NCBI RefSeq assembly: GCF_029318685.1
Contig: NZ_CP119677.1
Coordinates: forward strand, 4,703,001-4,767,000
Length of the DNA stretch: 64,000 nucleotides
Direction: 5' to 3'
Origin: Ruminiclostridium papyrosolvens DSM 2782
Lineage (GTDB): Bacteria > Bacillota > Clostridia > Acetivibrionales > DSM-1351
Part shown: positions 8,998 to 17,031 of the stretch, in pieces
Layout of the letters: each line of letters starts with the position of its first letter
Position numbering within the stretch: the first letter of the stretch is position 1
The notes under the pieces: generated by a model
Told to the model about the DNA's origin: nothing
Database searches by the model: none
The model's input: only the letters and a program-made list of their open reading frames with translations
Program-made: the position numbers and the translations under genes

Positions 8998-9639
8998 TCA
9001 GGCTCTGGCCTGCTTTACCTTTTCAATAAACTGCTTTCCAATAGTAACAATAGACTCATAGTCACCTTTTTTAGCTCCGGCAGTTAAATTTCCGCCGACT
9101 CCAACTGCAACACTTCCGGCTTTTATCCATTCTGCCGTGTTTTCAAGGTTCACTCCTCCGGTAGGCATAAGTTTAATCTGAGGCAACGGGCCTCTGAAAG
9201 CTTTGATAATAGCAGGGCCAAAAAGTTCTCCCGGGAATACCTTTACTATGTCAGCACCTGCTTCCATGCACTCAACAGCCTCTTTAACAGTCATAGCTCC
9301 GGGCATACAAGCAATCTGATATCTGTTACAAACCTGAACCACCTCTTTGTTCAGGCAAGGGCTTACAACGAACTGAGCTCCTGCAAGAATAGCTGCTCTG
9401 GCTGTCTCAGGGTCGAGAATAGTGCCTGCCCCTATGAGAATCTTATTGTCCTTGTTGGACTCTGCCAACTTCTTAATTACATCCAACGCCCCATGTACCG
9501 TAAAGGTTATTTCAATAGCACTTATTCCTGCTTCTACACAGGAATCTGCTATTTTCATAGCCTGTTCAGCGCTATCAGCCCTAACAACAGCCACAACACC
9601 GCAATCGCAAATCTTTTTCAATACTTCATTTTTATCCAT
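8998..9639 (-). CDS. kdgA: KDPG/KHG aldolase
   Basis: A 213-residue class I aldolase that splits 2-keto-3-deoxy-6-phosphogluconate into pyruvate and glyceraldehyde-3-phosphate. The catalytic Glu is about E43 (AIEITFT) and the Schiff-base Lys about K133 (DIVKVFPGELFGP). The phosphate-binding glycines lie in MPTGGVNLENT and VGVGGNL. Numbering matches E. coli Eda closely. It is the first gene of a two-gene operon with kdgK behind a well-formed promoter that overlaps a palindrome. The divergent GntR gene is the likely regulator. Confidence 0.93.
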   Translation of the reverse strand: MDKNEVLKKICDCGVVAVVRADSAEQAMKIADSCVEAGISAIEITFTVHGALDVIKKLAESNKDNKILIGAGTILDPETARAAILAGAQFVVSPCLNKEVVQVCNRYQIACMPGAMTVKEAVECMEAGADIVKVFPGELFGPAIIKAFRGPLPQIKLMPTGGVNLENTAEWIKAGSVAVGVGGNLTAGAKKGDYESIVTIGKQFIEKVKQARA

Positions 9640-9686
9640 AACATTACCTCATCAAAAAATTATTGAATAACTTAACCTTATATATT

Positions 9687-9715
9687 AATATACTAGTATA
9701 CAAGTTGAGTGTCAA
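9687..9715 (-). promoter_or_regulatory. kdgA-kdgK promoter with overlapping palindromic operator
   Basis: On the minus strand, a consensus TTGACA -35 (9715-9710), a 17 nt spacer and a TATATT -10 (9692-9687). The perfect palindrome TATACTAGTATA (9689-9700) covers the -10 and downstream spacer. That is where a repressor would block RNA polymerase. The divergent FadR/FCD-type GntR protein is the obvious candidate, with KDG or KDPG as possible inducer (inference). Confidence 0.75.
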
Positions 9716-9846
9716 TCCACTAAATTTTAATTCAATTACTCTTTAGTTCAACTAAAAGCTTACCGCTGTAAATTGTAAACATGTTGCTTACTGTGCTAAA
9801 ATTGAACAGGAGTTCATTAAAGTTTTAGTGTGCATAGGAGAGTAAC

Positions 9847-10524
9847 ATGAATAGATTTCAAAGAAATGTACTTCCGCTGAAAGAAGTAATTTATATGGAA
9901 GTTAAAAATAAAATACTAAATCTTGAGTATAAACCCGGTCAAATGATTAGTGAGACAGAAATATCCGAACTGCTGAATGTCAGCAGAACCCCCGTAAGAG
10001 AAGTTTTTATACGACTTTCCTACGAAAAGCTTATTGATATATATCCTCAGAAGGGTACCTTTGTATCTCTTGTAGACCTATCCTACGTAAAGGAAAGCGT
10101 TTATATGCGAAACCTTCTTGAATGTCAGATTGCGGGTGAAATAATAGACATCGGAATGAAGGATTTACCTGCTGAAATAAAAAAGAATATACGGTTGCAG
10201 AAGGATTTAGTTGAAAATGAAGGCAATATTGAAGAATTTCTGGAGCTTGATAATGACTTTCACAAGGTTATATTCAAGGCGGTAAACCATGAAACCATCT
10301 GGGATATTATAAGTACAACAAGAATTCACTACAACAGATTCAGACTTTTGACCATGTATGAGCCTGAAATGCTGAAAAGGGTATTCCAGGAGCATTTTGA
10401 CATTATGACAAAAATTGAAGAGGGCGATAAAGCAGGCTGTAATGCATTGCTTAAAAAGCACCATTATAACGGTCTCGAACATGCAGATGTTCTAAAGGAA
10501 AAGTATCCGGGATACTTTCTATAA
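9847..10524 (+). CDS. GntR-family (FadR/FCD) transcriptional regulator
   Basis: 225 residues. Residues about 10-75 form the winged helix-turn-helix: LPLKEVIYMEV, then ISETEISELLNVSRTPVREVFIRL, the recognition region, and the wing QKGTFVS. The rest is an all-helical FCD ligand domain, with the metal/ligand histidine pattern in DNDFHKVIF and EHFDIMTKIEEGD. Divergent from kdgA-kdgK across a 207 nt gap that holds a promoter-operator, so it very likely controls hexuronate catabolism and itself. Effector unknown. Confidence 0.9.
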   Translation: MNRFQRNVLPLKEVIYMEVKNKILNLEYKPGQMISETEISELLNVSRTPVREVFIRLSYEKLIDIYPQKGTFVSLVDLSYVKESVYMRNLLECQIAGEIIDIGMKDLPAEIKKNIRLQKDLVENEGNIEEFLELDNDFHKVIFKAVNHETIWDIISTTRIHYNRFRLLTMYEPEMLKRVFQEHFDIMTKIEEGDKAGCNALLKKHHYNGLEHADVLKEKYPGYFL

Positions 10525-10541
10525 ATTAATTTTTATCTTTT

Positions 10542-10618
10542 TTAACTATACGCCAGTATAAATTGTATCAATGAAAGCAAACATTGATACAATTTTATAC
10601 GGGAGTATATGTGTTAAA
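10542..10618 (+). repeat. Fold-back repeat copy B (short form)
   Basis: The terminal inverted repeats of the long copies (7117, 40026) occur here with only about 8 nt between them: AGTATAAATTGTATCAATG (10555-10573) pairs with CATTGATACAATTTTATAC (10582-10600). TTAAC and GTTAA flanks lie outside. It sits between the convergent regulator and membrane-protein genes. It looks like an internal-deletion derivative, and as RNA would act as a strong hairpin on either strand. Confidence 0.85.
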
Positions 10619-10640
10619 ACAGAAAAACAACTACTTTTCC

Positions 10641-11366
10641 CTACATATTTGCCTTACGGCTTCTGGTTACTTCGAACTTTTCCAGCCAGCCTTTTTTAAA
10701 TTTAAGTGAAATAAATCCGGTAATACTGGTGGCAAGTGCCCCTAAGGAATCAACTATTAAGTCCTTCATAGTATCTGCCAAAGCAGCTCTTCCCATCATA
10801 AGACTTCCGTCTTCATGAGCAAATTTCTGCATGTTAAGCCCCAGCAGTTTATCAAAAGCAAACTCGTATATTTCCCACAATGCACCTATTGCCAAAGCGA
10901 AGGAAAAGGCAAAAACCGCAACAAACAAAGGGCTCAGATTTATTTGCACCTTTTCTGAATCATTCAGAAGCTTTACAATAGAAAATCCAAGTGCACCAAT
11001 CATCGCACCGCTGAAGGTATGAAGTACCGTATCCCAGTGAGGTATCTTATAGTAAAAACTTCTCACCTCTCCTAAGTATATGGCCGCATACAAGAAAAAT
11101 ACAAAGACTATGTGCATAAACCCGGGAATATTTATTTTCCATTTTCTTTCTAACATTGATGGAAGAAACATAATAATCATACCCATAATGCACTGAATCA
11201 GCATAAGAACGTAGTCGCTTCTAAGCTTGACAAAAGCCTGCCCCACAACAGGCTTTGAAGGTGCAGTAATAACATTCACAAGTGAGAAGCCCGTTGACAT
11301 GACCAATGTGGCAAAGACAAACCAAAAAGTCGTCTTTTCCCAATTTATTTTTTTCTTTATAAAAAT
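10641..11366 (-). CDS. Multi-pass membrane protein (DUF2238/YjdF-like), probable ATT start
   Basis: Integral membrane protein with about five or six hydrophobic helices, a KIPHWDTVLHTFSGAMIG segment and a GALWEIYEF motif, resembling the YjdF/DUF2238 group of unknown function. Start choice: the first ATG/GTG/TTG in frame is TTG 11306, which has no ribosome site and would cut the first hydrophobic helix. Upstream the frame is open to a TAG at 11381-11379. An AGTGGGGTGA site lies 5 nt before ATT 11366, giving an N-terminus IFIKKKINWEKTTFWF. ATT initiation is therefore the best reading. If wrong, the gene ends at 11306. Confidence 0.7.
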   Translation of the reverse strand: MFIKKKINWEKTTFWFVFATLVMSTGFSLVNVITAPSKPVVGQAFVKLRSDYVLMLIQCIMGMIIMFLPSMLERKWKINIPGFMHIVFVFFLYAAIYLGEVRSFYYKIPHWDTVLHTFSGAMIGALGFSIVKLLNDSEKVQINLSPLFVAVFAFSFALAIGALWEIYEFAFDKLLGLNMQKFAHEDGSLMMGRAALADTMKDLIVDSLGALATSITGFISLKFKKGWLEKFEVTRSRKANM

Positions 11367-11477
11367 AATATCACCCCACTAATTAATATAACTGTACAAC
11401 ATTTAAAAATATCTTATTGAATACTTTATATCACTGGAATTTAAGGGTCAAGTTTAATTTTTAACAGCTAAAAACAA

Positions 11478-11519
11478 ACCGCATAATACTGCCAACTATG
11501 GATTGACATGATTATGCGG
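11478..11519 (-). terminator. Terminator after the iron alcohol dehydrogenase gene, with conserved loop
   Basis: The minus strand reads GCCGCATAAT...ATTATGCGG with an inner TGTCAA/TTGGCA helix, then TTTGTTTTT. The same arms and the same inner sequence recur after adhE at 12865-12907. Confidence 0.8.
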
Positions 11520-11544
11520 CTCCTTTGTATGAAAATCCTTCAAA

Positions 11545-12714
11545 TTATTTATAAGACTTATTGTATATTTCAACAACATCTTTATCGGATAACTTCACCG
11601 GGTCGCAAGCAAACAAACCACCCATTGTATGCCTTGCATTCTTCGCCAGAGCCTCCATTTCGCTTTTCTCAATACCGTATTCGGACATTTTTAAATTGTC
11701 CATACCGCAAGCTTTTTGAAGCTCTAGGAGGGCTATTACAAAATCCATAGGCTCCTTTGCATCTTTTTTACCCAAGGCTACAGCCATATCAATCATCCTC
11801 TGACTGCACGCACCTGATTTCGCAAAAAATGTATAGTACTCCCTGCTCACCATAATAAGTCCTGCTCCATGGGGTAAATCCGGGTGAAATGCACTCATGG
11901 CATGTTCCAAAGAGTGTTCTGAAGTACAGCCGGATGTGGATTCAACCATTCCCGCAAGTGTATTTGCCAAAGCAACCTTTTCACGTGCCTCTTCATCGGA
12001 GCCGTCATTTACGGCTTTTGAAAGATATTTGCCTAAAAGCTCTATGCTCTTTAAGGCATACATATCACTCATTTCATTTGCAACTACATTAATATAGCCC
12101 TCTGTGCTGTGGAACAGTGCATCAAACCCCTGATACGCTGTAAGATGTGCAGGAACTGTCATCATGAGGTCAGGGTCAACGATAGACAATACAGGGAAGG
12201 TTTTATCATAGCCAAAACCGATTTTTTCATTGGTTTCGTCATTTGTTATAACTGTCCACGGGTCTGCTTCAGTACCCGTACCGGCAGTAGTTGTAATAGC
12301 TACTACAGGCAAAGGGTCAACAGCAACCGGCATACCCTTGCCGGAACCCCCGCCTACATAATCCCAATAATCACCTTCGTTTGAAGCCATTACAGCAATG
12401 GATTTTGCAGAATCAATACTGCTACCGCCTCCAAGACCAATAATGAAGTCGCAGCCACTCTCCCTTGCAAGTTTAGCTCCCTCCATAACATGAGGCTTTA
12501 TGGGGTTTGGCAATATTTTATCAAATAGAATGAATTCAACATTTGCCTTTTTTAGCTCCTCTTCCAGTCTGCCCAGATAACCGTACTTTTTCACAGACGT
12601 TCCGGCTGATGTGACAATTAATGCTTTTTTCCCCGGCAAGGACTGATTATGAAGCTCTGAGAGCTGACCCTTACCAAAAAGTATTCTTGATGGAATAAAA
12701 TAATTAAAACTCAT
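11545..12714 (-). CDS. Iron-containing alcohol dehydrogenase
   Basis: 389-residue group III (Fe-ADH) enzyme, probably reducing an aldehyde or ketone with NAD(P)H. The N-terminal nucleotide-binding GLGGGSSIDSAKSIA lies near 96-110. Metal-ligand residues fall in the TAYQGFDALFHSTEGY region, with histidines in EHSLEHAMSAFHPDLPHGAG. The length is standard. It resembles the NADPH-dependent butanol/1,3-propanediol dehydrogenase subgroup, but substrate cannot be read from sequence. It lies just downstream of adhE on the same strand, with adhE's terminator between them, so it is probably expressed separately. Confidence 0.92.
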   Translation of the reverse strand: MSFNYFIPSRILFGKGQLSELHNQSLPGKKALIVTSAGTSVKKYGYLGRLEEELKKANVEFILFDKILPNPIKPHVMEGAKLARESGCDFIIGLGGGSSIDSAKSIAVMASNEGDYWDYVGGGSGKGMPVAVDPLPVVAITTTAGTGTEADPWTVITNDETNEKIGFGYDKTFPVLSIVDPDLMMTVPAHLTAYQGFDALFHSTEGYINVVANEMSDMYALKSIELLGKYLSKAVNDGSDEEAREKVALANTLAGMVESTSGCTSEHSLEHAMSAFHPDLPHGAGLIMVSREYYTFFAKSGACSQRMIDMAVALGKKDAKEPMDFVIALLELQKACGMDNLKMSEYGIEKSEMEALAKNARHTMGGLFACDPVKLSDKDVVEIYNKSYK

Positions 12715-12864
12715 ATGGTGAAATCCTCCTTAATGCAATATCTCATGTATGAATATCCAATATATTTATACCCTTTAATTCATACTCCAATTACAAAATA
12801 TGTAACTGTGTCTAAAATAATTATAGCATTATAGTTATTTAAAATCGAACTAATAAAAAAACAA

Positions 12865-12907
12865 GCCGCATAGTTACGCCAACTGAAGATTGACATTTAT
12901 ATGCGGC
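12865..12907 (-). terminator. Terminator after adhE, paralogous to the one at 11478
   Basis: The minus strand reads GCCGCATA...TATGCGGC with the inner TGTCAA...TTGGC helix and then a long T run (TTGTTTTTTTATT). Stem and loop sequence are shared with the terminator of the neighbouring dehydrogenase. Confidence 0.85.
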
Positions 12908-12937
12908 CTACCAAATTATATTATAAGGATGTTTTTC

Positions 12938-15541
12938 TTACTTGCCATAGTAAACTTTCAGGTACATATCCTTGATTTCACTTAAAAGTGGGTATCTTGG
13001 GTTGGCACCTGTGCACTGATCATCGAATGCCTGTTCAACCATTTCATCCAAGGTTGCAAGGAATTTTTTCTCATCCACGCCTGCTTCCTTGATAGTCTTT
13101 GGCAATCCTACTTTTGCCTTTAACTCATCTATTTTAACTATAAGCTTCTTAAATTTGTCTTCATCGCTGGAACCTGTAATTCCGATAAAGGATGCTATTT
13201 CAGCATATCTCTTTAGTATTTCAGGATATTTATACTGTGAGAACGCACCCATCTTTACAGGAGCTTCAGCTATGTTGAACTTCATAACTTCAGTAATCAA
13301 AAGTGCATTTGCCACACCGTGAGGCAGGTGGTGGAATGCTCCCAGCTTGTGAGCCATTGAGTGGCAAACACCCAGGAAGGCATTTGCAAATGCCATACCG
13401 GCCATTGTTGATGCGTCAGCCATTTTTTCCCTTGCTATAGGATCTTTTGCACCGTTTTCATATGCTGAAGGTAAGTATTCAAAAATGCTCTTTGTTGCCT
13501 GCAAAGCAAGACCCTTTGTATAGTCTGTTGAAAGCATTGAAGCATATGCTTCAAGGGCATGTGTCAATGCATCTATACCGGAAGCTGAGGTTAAGCCCTT
13601 AGGCATGTTCATCATAAGGTCTGCATCAACTATTGCCATCTTTGGCATTAGTTCATAGTCTGCAAGAGGATACTTTACACCTGTCTGTTCGTCAGTGATA
13701 ACAGCAAACGGTGTTACCTCTGAACCTGTTCCTGCTGATGTAGGAATTGCAACAAAGTATGCCTTCTCGCCCATCTTAGGGAATGTGTATACTCTTTTTC
13801 TGATATCCATAAATCTCATTGCGAGGTCCTGGAAATCAACTTCAGGATGTTCATACATTGTCCACATGATTTTACCTGCATCCATTGCGGAACCTCCGCC
13901 TAATGCTATGATAACGTCAGGCTTGAAATCTCTCATTGCTTCAGCACCAACCTTTGCACAAGCAAGAGTAGGGTCAGGAGCTACATCAAAGAAAGTATGA
14001 TGCTTGATATTCATATCATCCAAAAGATTTGTAACAGCTTTAGTATATCCATTGTTGTAAAGGAATGAGTCTGTAACTATGAATGCCCTTTGCTTATTCA
14101 TTACGGTCTTGAGTTCTTTTAGTGCAACACCAAGGCATCCTTTCTTGAAATAAACCTTTTCAGGCGCTCTGAACCACAGCATATTCTCTCTCCTCTCAGC
14201 AACAGTCTTAATATTAATCAGATGCTTTACTCCGACATTTTCAGAAACGGAGTTGCCGCCCCATGAACCGCAACCAAGAGTGAGTGACGGAGCAAGTTTG
14301 AAGTTGTAAAGGTCTCCGATTCCACCCTGTGCTGATGGTGTATTTATAACAATTCTGCATGTCTTCATTGCTGCAGTAAATTTATCAAGTTTATCCTTGC
14401 TGTTTACAGTATCAATATATAATGATGCAGTATGACCGAAACCGCCGTCTGCTATAAGTCTTTCAGCCTTTAATACAGCATCATCGAAGCTCTTTGCCTT
14501 GTACATTGCAAGTACAGGTGAAAGCTTTTCGTGTGCGAAAGCTTCGGACAATTCAACTGACTCAACCTCTCCTACCAATATCTTCGCTTCAACAGGAACT
14601 TCAAAGCCTGCCAGTTTTGCAATATTGTGAGCTGACTGACCAACGATTTTAGCGTTTAATGCTCCGTTAATCAATATAACTTCTCTTACCTTCTGAGTTT
14701 CTTCCTTGTTGAGCATGTATGCTCCTCTGAGACTAAACTCTTTTTTAACTTCGTTGTATATTTTATCTAAAACGATTACTGACTGCTCGGAAGCACAAAT
14801 CATACCGTTGTCAAATGTCTTTGAAACAATGATTGAACTTACAGCTGTCTTTATATCGGCACTTTCGTCAATTATTGCAGGTACATTACCCGGTCCGACG
14901 CCTATAGCCGGCTTTCCTGAGGAGTATGCAGCCTTAACCATACCCGGTCCGCCTGTGGCAAGTATTATATCAGCTTCCTTCATAACTCTTTCTGAAAGCT
15001 CTATTGTAGGTTCATCAACCCATCCGATGATTCCCTTTGGTGCACCTGCTGCAACAGCAGCTTCCAGTATTATATTTGCAGCCTCAATAGTGGATTTCTT
15101 TGCTCTCGGATGTGGTGAGAATATAATTCCGTTTCTGGTCTTCAAAGCGATAAGTGCCTTGAAAATTGCTGTTGAAGTTGGGTTTGTAGTTGGTACAATT
15201 GCTGCAACAACGCCAAGAGGTTCCGCTATCTTTGTGATACCAAAAGCTTCATCACGTTCAATAACACCACAGGTTTGTGTGTCCTTATATGCGTTATAAA
15301 TGTATTCTGCTGCATAATGGTTCTTGATTACCTTGTCTTCTATAACACCCATTCCGGTTTCAGCCTGAGCCATTTTAGCAAGAGGAATTCTCTTTTTATT
15401 AGCAGCTAGTGAAGCAGCTAGAAATATTTTGTCAACCTGTTCCTGTGTAAATGTTGAATATTCTTGCTGTGCCTTTCTTATCTCTGCCAGTTTATCCAAC
15501 AGAGTGTCAACACTATTTACTACCAAATTTTTCTTAGTCAT
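12938..15541 (-). CDS. adhE: Bifunctional acetaldehyde-CoA / alcohol dehydrogenase
   Basis: 867 residues, normal AdhE length. Converts acetyl-CoA to acetaldehyde and then ethanol using NADH. Residues 1-440 are the CoA-acylating aldehyde dehydrogenase half, with catalytic Cys about C249 (FDNGMICASEQ) and the GVGPGNVPAII nucleotide region. A linker follows (RRENMLWFRAPEKVYFKKG), then the iron ADH half with GGGSAMDAGK, the TSAGTGSEVTPFAV loop and the metal histidines in CHSMAHKLGAFHHLPHG. Such proteins form helical spirosomes. It is the main ethanol pathway enzyme here, and its promoter carries Rex-like sites. Confidence 0.97.
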   Translation of the reverse strand: MTKKNLVVNSVDTLLDKLAEIRKAQQEYSTFTQEQVDKIFLAASLAANKKRIPLAKMAQAETGMGVIEDKVIKNHYAAEYIYNAYKDTQTCGVIERDEAFGITKIAEPLGVVAAIVPTTNPTSTAIFKALIALKTRNGIIFSPHPRAKKSTIEAANIILEAAVAAGAPKGIIGWVDEPTIELSERVMKEADIILATGGPGMVKAAYSSGKPAIGVGPGNVPAIIDESADIKTAVSSIIVSKTFDNGMICASEQSVIVLDKIYNEVKKEFSLRGAYMLNKEETQKVREVILINGALNAKIVGQSAHNIAKLAGFEVPVEAKILVGEVESVELSEAFAHEKLSPVLAMYKAKSFDDAVLKAERLIADGGFGHTASLYIDTVNSKDKLDKFTAAMKTCRIVINTPSAQGGIGDLYNFKLAPSLTLGCGSWGGNSVSENVGVKHLINIKTVAERRENMLWFRAPEKVYFKKGCLGVALKELKTVMNKQRAFIVTDSFLYNNGYTKAVTNLLDDMNIKHHTFFDVAPDPTLACAKVGAEAMRDFKPDVIIALGGGSAMDAGKIMWTMYEHPEVDFQDLAMRFMDIRKRVYTFPKMGEKAYFVAIPTSAGTGSEVTPFAVITDEQTGVKYPLADYELMPKMAIVDADLMMNMPKGLTSASGIDALTHALEAYASMLSTDYTKGLALQATKSIFEYLPSAYENGAKDPIAREKMADASTMAGMAFANAFLGVCHSMAHKLGAFHHLPHGVANALLITEVMKFNIAEAPVKMGAFSQYKYPEILKRYAEIASFIGITGSSDEDKFKKLIVKIDELKAKVGLPKTIKEAGVDEKKFLATLDEMVEQAFDDQCTGANPRYPLLSEIKDMYLKVYYGK

Positions 15542-15654
15542 AATAAGTCACACTCCATATTCTTGAAGTCAAAGTTGATTTGCTTCTGAATCTCCAACCA
15601 ATATTTTTTATAACTCTGGGTATTGTTATTTTTTTAACAACCCTTAATTTCTTA

Positions 15655-15705
15655 GTGTTAATTATTTAACAATTAAATTGTAACCCTTTGTTAATTAATT
15701 GTCAA
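15655..15705 (-). promoter_or_regulatory. adhE promoter flanked by two Rex-like operators
   Basis: On the minus strand, TTGACA (15705-15700), 17 nt, then TACAAT (15682-15677). Just downstream of the -10 lies TTGTTAAATAATTAACAC (15672-15655), 17 of 18 matching the clostridial Rex pattern TTGTTAA-N4-TTAACAA. A second, weaker match (TTGACAATTAATTAACAA, 15705-15688) overlaps the -35. Rex represses fermentative genes when NADH is low, so adhE is predicted to be redox controlled. rex itself is not in the window. Confidence 0.78.
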
Positions 15706-15812
15706 TGTTTTTTTGATATTTTTTTACATTCCACATATTAACAAGTATTGTAAGATACGGTATTTATATTATAAAGAAATAGGAGTGAAGCTATAAACTG
15801 TATGCCCTTTTG

Positions 15813-17030
15813 CTAAAGCACCTCATGCAGTCTGGAGGAATTTATTACTGCAACCGCCTTACTTTTGAGGCGGTTATATATTTCCCCAGCTTTACCGCCT
15901 GTAAAATCTCTGGTCTCAGGCAGATCGTCCTCTATTATAACAAGCTTTTCCGCCTGCTCTGCTGCCTCCAGATTTCTGATATTCTGAAATCCCAAGGGCA
16001 TATTACAGAGTACGGTAGTATGAGCTTTCTCTATATACGCAAGATTCTCGTTAAATAGCCTGTCTGTGATACTGGAGAACGGTTTTTCCACAAGATAATC
16101 TATACCAAATACCTCCGCTGAGGCTATATCACTGTCCCCCTGAAAAAAGACCCCGGCTGATACATAGTACCCCTGTTCGTAGAGCTGTCTTAATACACTT
16201 CCGGCTGTTCCCCCTCCGCCTATAACGTGAAACCTTACGGATTTGTTTTTCTCATTGACCTTATGTATATAAATATCCAGTAAACCTGTTATTCTGTTTT
16301 TGTAAACCAATGCATTTACACCATAAACGCGTGACAAGTTCATAGACGTAAGCACCTCCTCGGGACTTCCGTCTGACACAATTTTTCCATCATTCATAAG
16401 AACAAGCCTTGTACAGTATTTTGCTGCAATTTTCAGGTCATGGATTGCTGCTAACACGGTTTTTCCCTGTTCAGACAGGTCTCTTGCATATTTGAATATC
16501 TGTTCCTGATATGTAATATCCAGACTTGCGGTAGGCTCGTCCAAAAGTATGATATCTGTCTGCTGTGTCAAGGTTTTTGCAAAAAGCACTCTCTGCCGCT
16601 CTCCTCCTGACATTTCGTTTATTGCACAATCCTCCAGCTTCTCAGTATCTGTATACTCCATGTTTTTTCTTGCAATCTTAAAATCCTCTTTGCTCTCTCT
16701 TTGCATCCTTTTTAGATAAGGATATCTTCCCATAAGTACTACTTCCTTTGCGGGAAACGGGAAACCTATCTGGGTATTCTGATGCATCAGAGCAATCTTT
16801 TCCGCAAGACTTTTGTTACTCATCCGGTCTATCAATACTCCGTTAACCTTTACAGTACCTTCTGCCTTATAAATACCGTTAAGACATTTAAGCAGTGTGG
16901 TTTTCCCTGCACCGTTAGGGCCTATGAGACCAACCAGTTCTCCTTCTTTTACCTTAAGGCAAATATTATCGAGTATTCTTTTATTGTTAATCTCATAATT
17001 AAGGTTTTGAATTTCAATAATGCTCTCCAT
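15813..17030 (-). CDS. btuD: B12/siderophore ABC transporter ATPase with extra C-terminal domain
   Basis: 405 residues. Residues 1-255 are a FecE/BtuD-type ATPase: Walker A GPNGAGKTT, Q-loop in LMHQNTQIGFP, signature MSGGERQR, Walker B IILLDEPTASLD, and the H-loop in AAIHDLK. Residues about 270-405 are an added domain beginning VRFHVIGGGGTAGSVLRQLYEQG, a Rossmann-like glycine loop, resembling tails found on some anaerobe corrinoid transporters. The tail's function is not known to me. It starts 1 nt after btuC ends and lies under the cobalamin riboswitch. 16 nt before the stop there is a CGGTTGC-type region but no clear terminator. Confidence 0.88.
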   Translation of the reverse strand: MESIIEIQNLNYEINNKRILDNICLKVKEGELVGLIGPNGAGKTTLLKCLNGIYKAEGTVKVNGVLIDRMSNKSLAEKIALMHQNTQIGFPFPAKEVVLMGRYPYLKRMQRESKEDFKIARKNMEYTDTEKLEDCAINEMSGGERQRVLFAKTLTQQTDIILLDEPTASLDITYQEQIFKYARDLSEQGKTVLAAIHDLKIAAKYCTRLVLMNDGKIVSDGSPEEVLTSMNLSRVYGVNALVYKNRITGLLDIYIHKVNEKNKSVRFHVIGGGGTAGSVLRQLYEQGYYVSAGVFFQGDSDIASAEVFGIDYLVEKPFSSITDRLFNENLAYIEKAHTTVLCNMPLGFQNIRNLEAAEQAEKLVIIEDDLPETRDFTGGKAGEIYNRLKSKAVAVINSSRLHEVL

Positions 17031-17031
17031 A

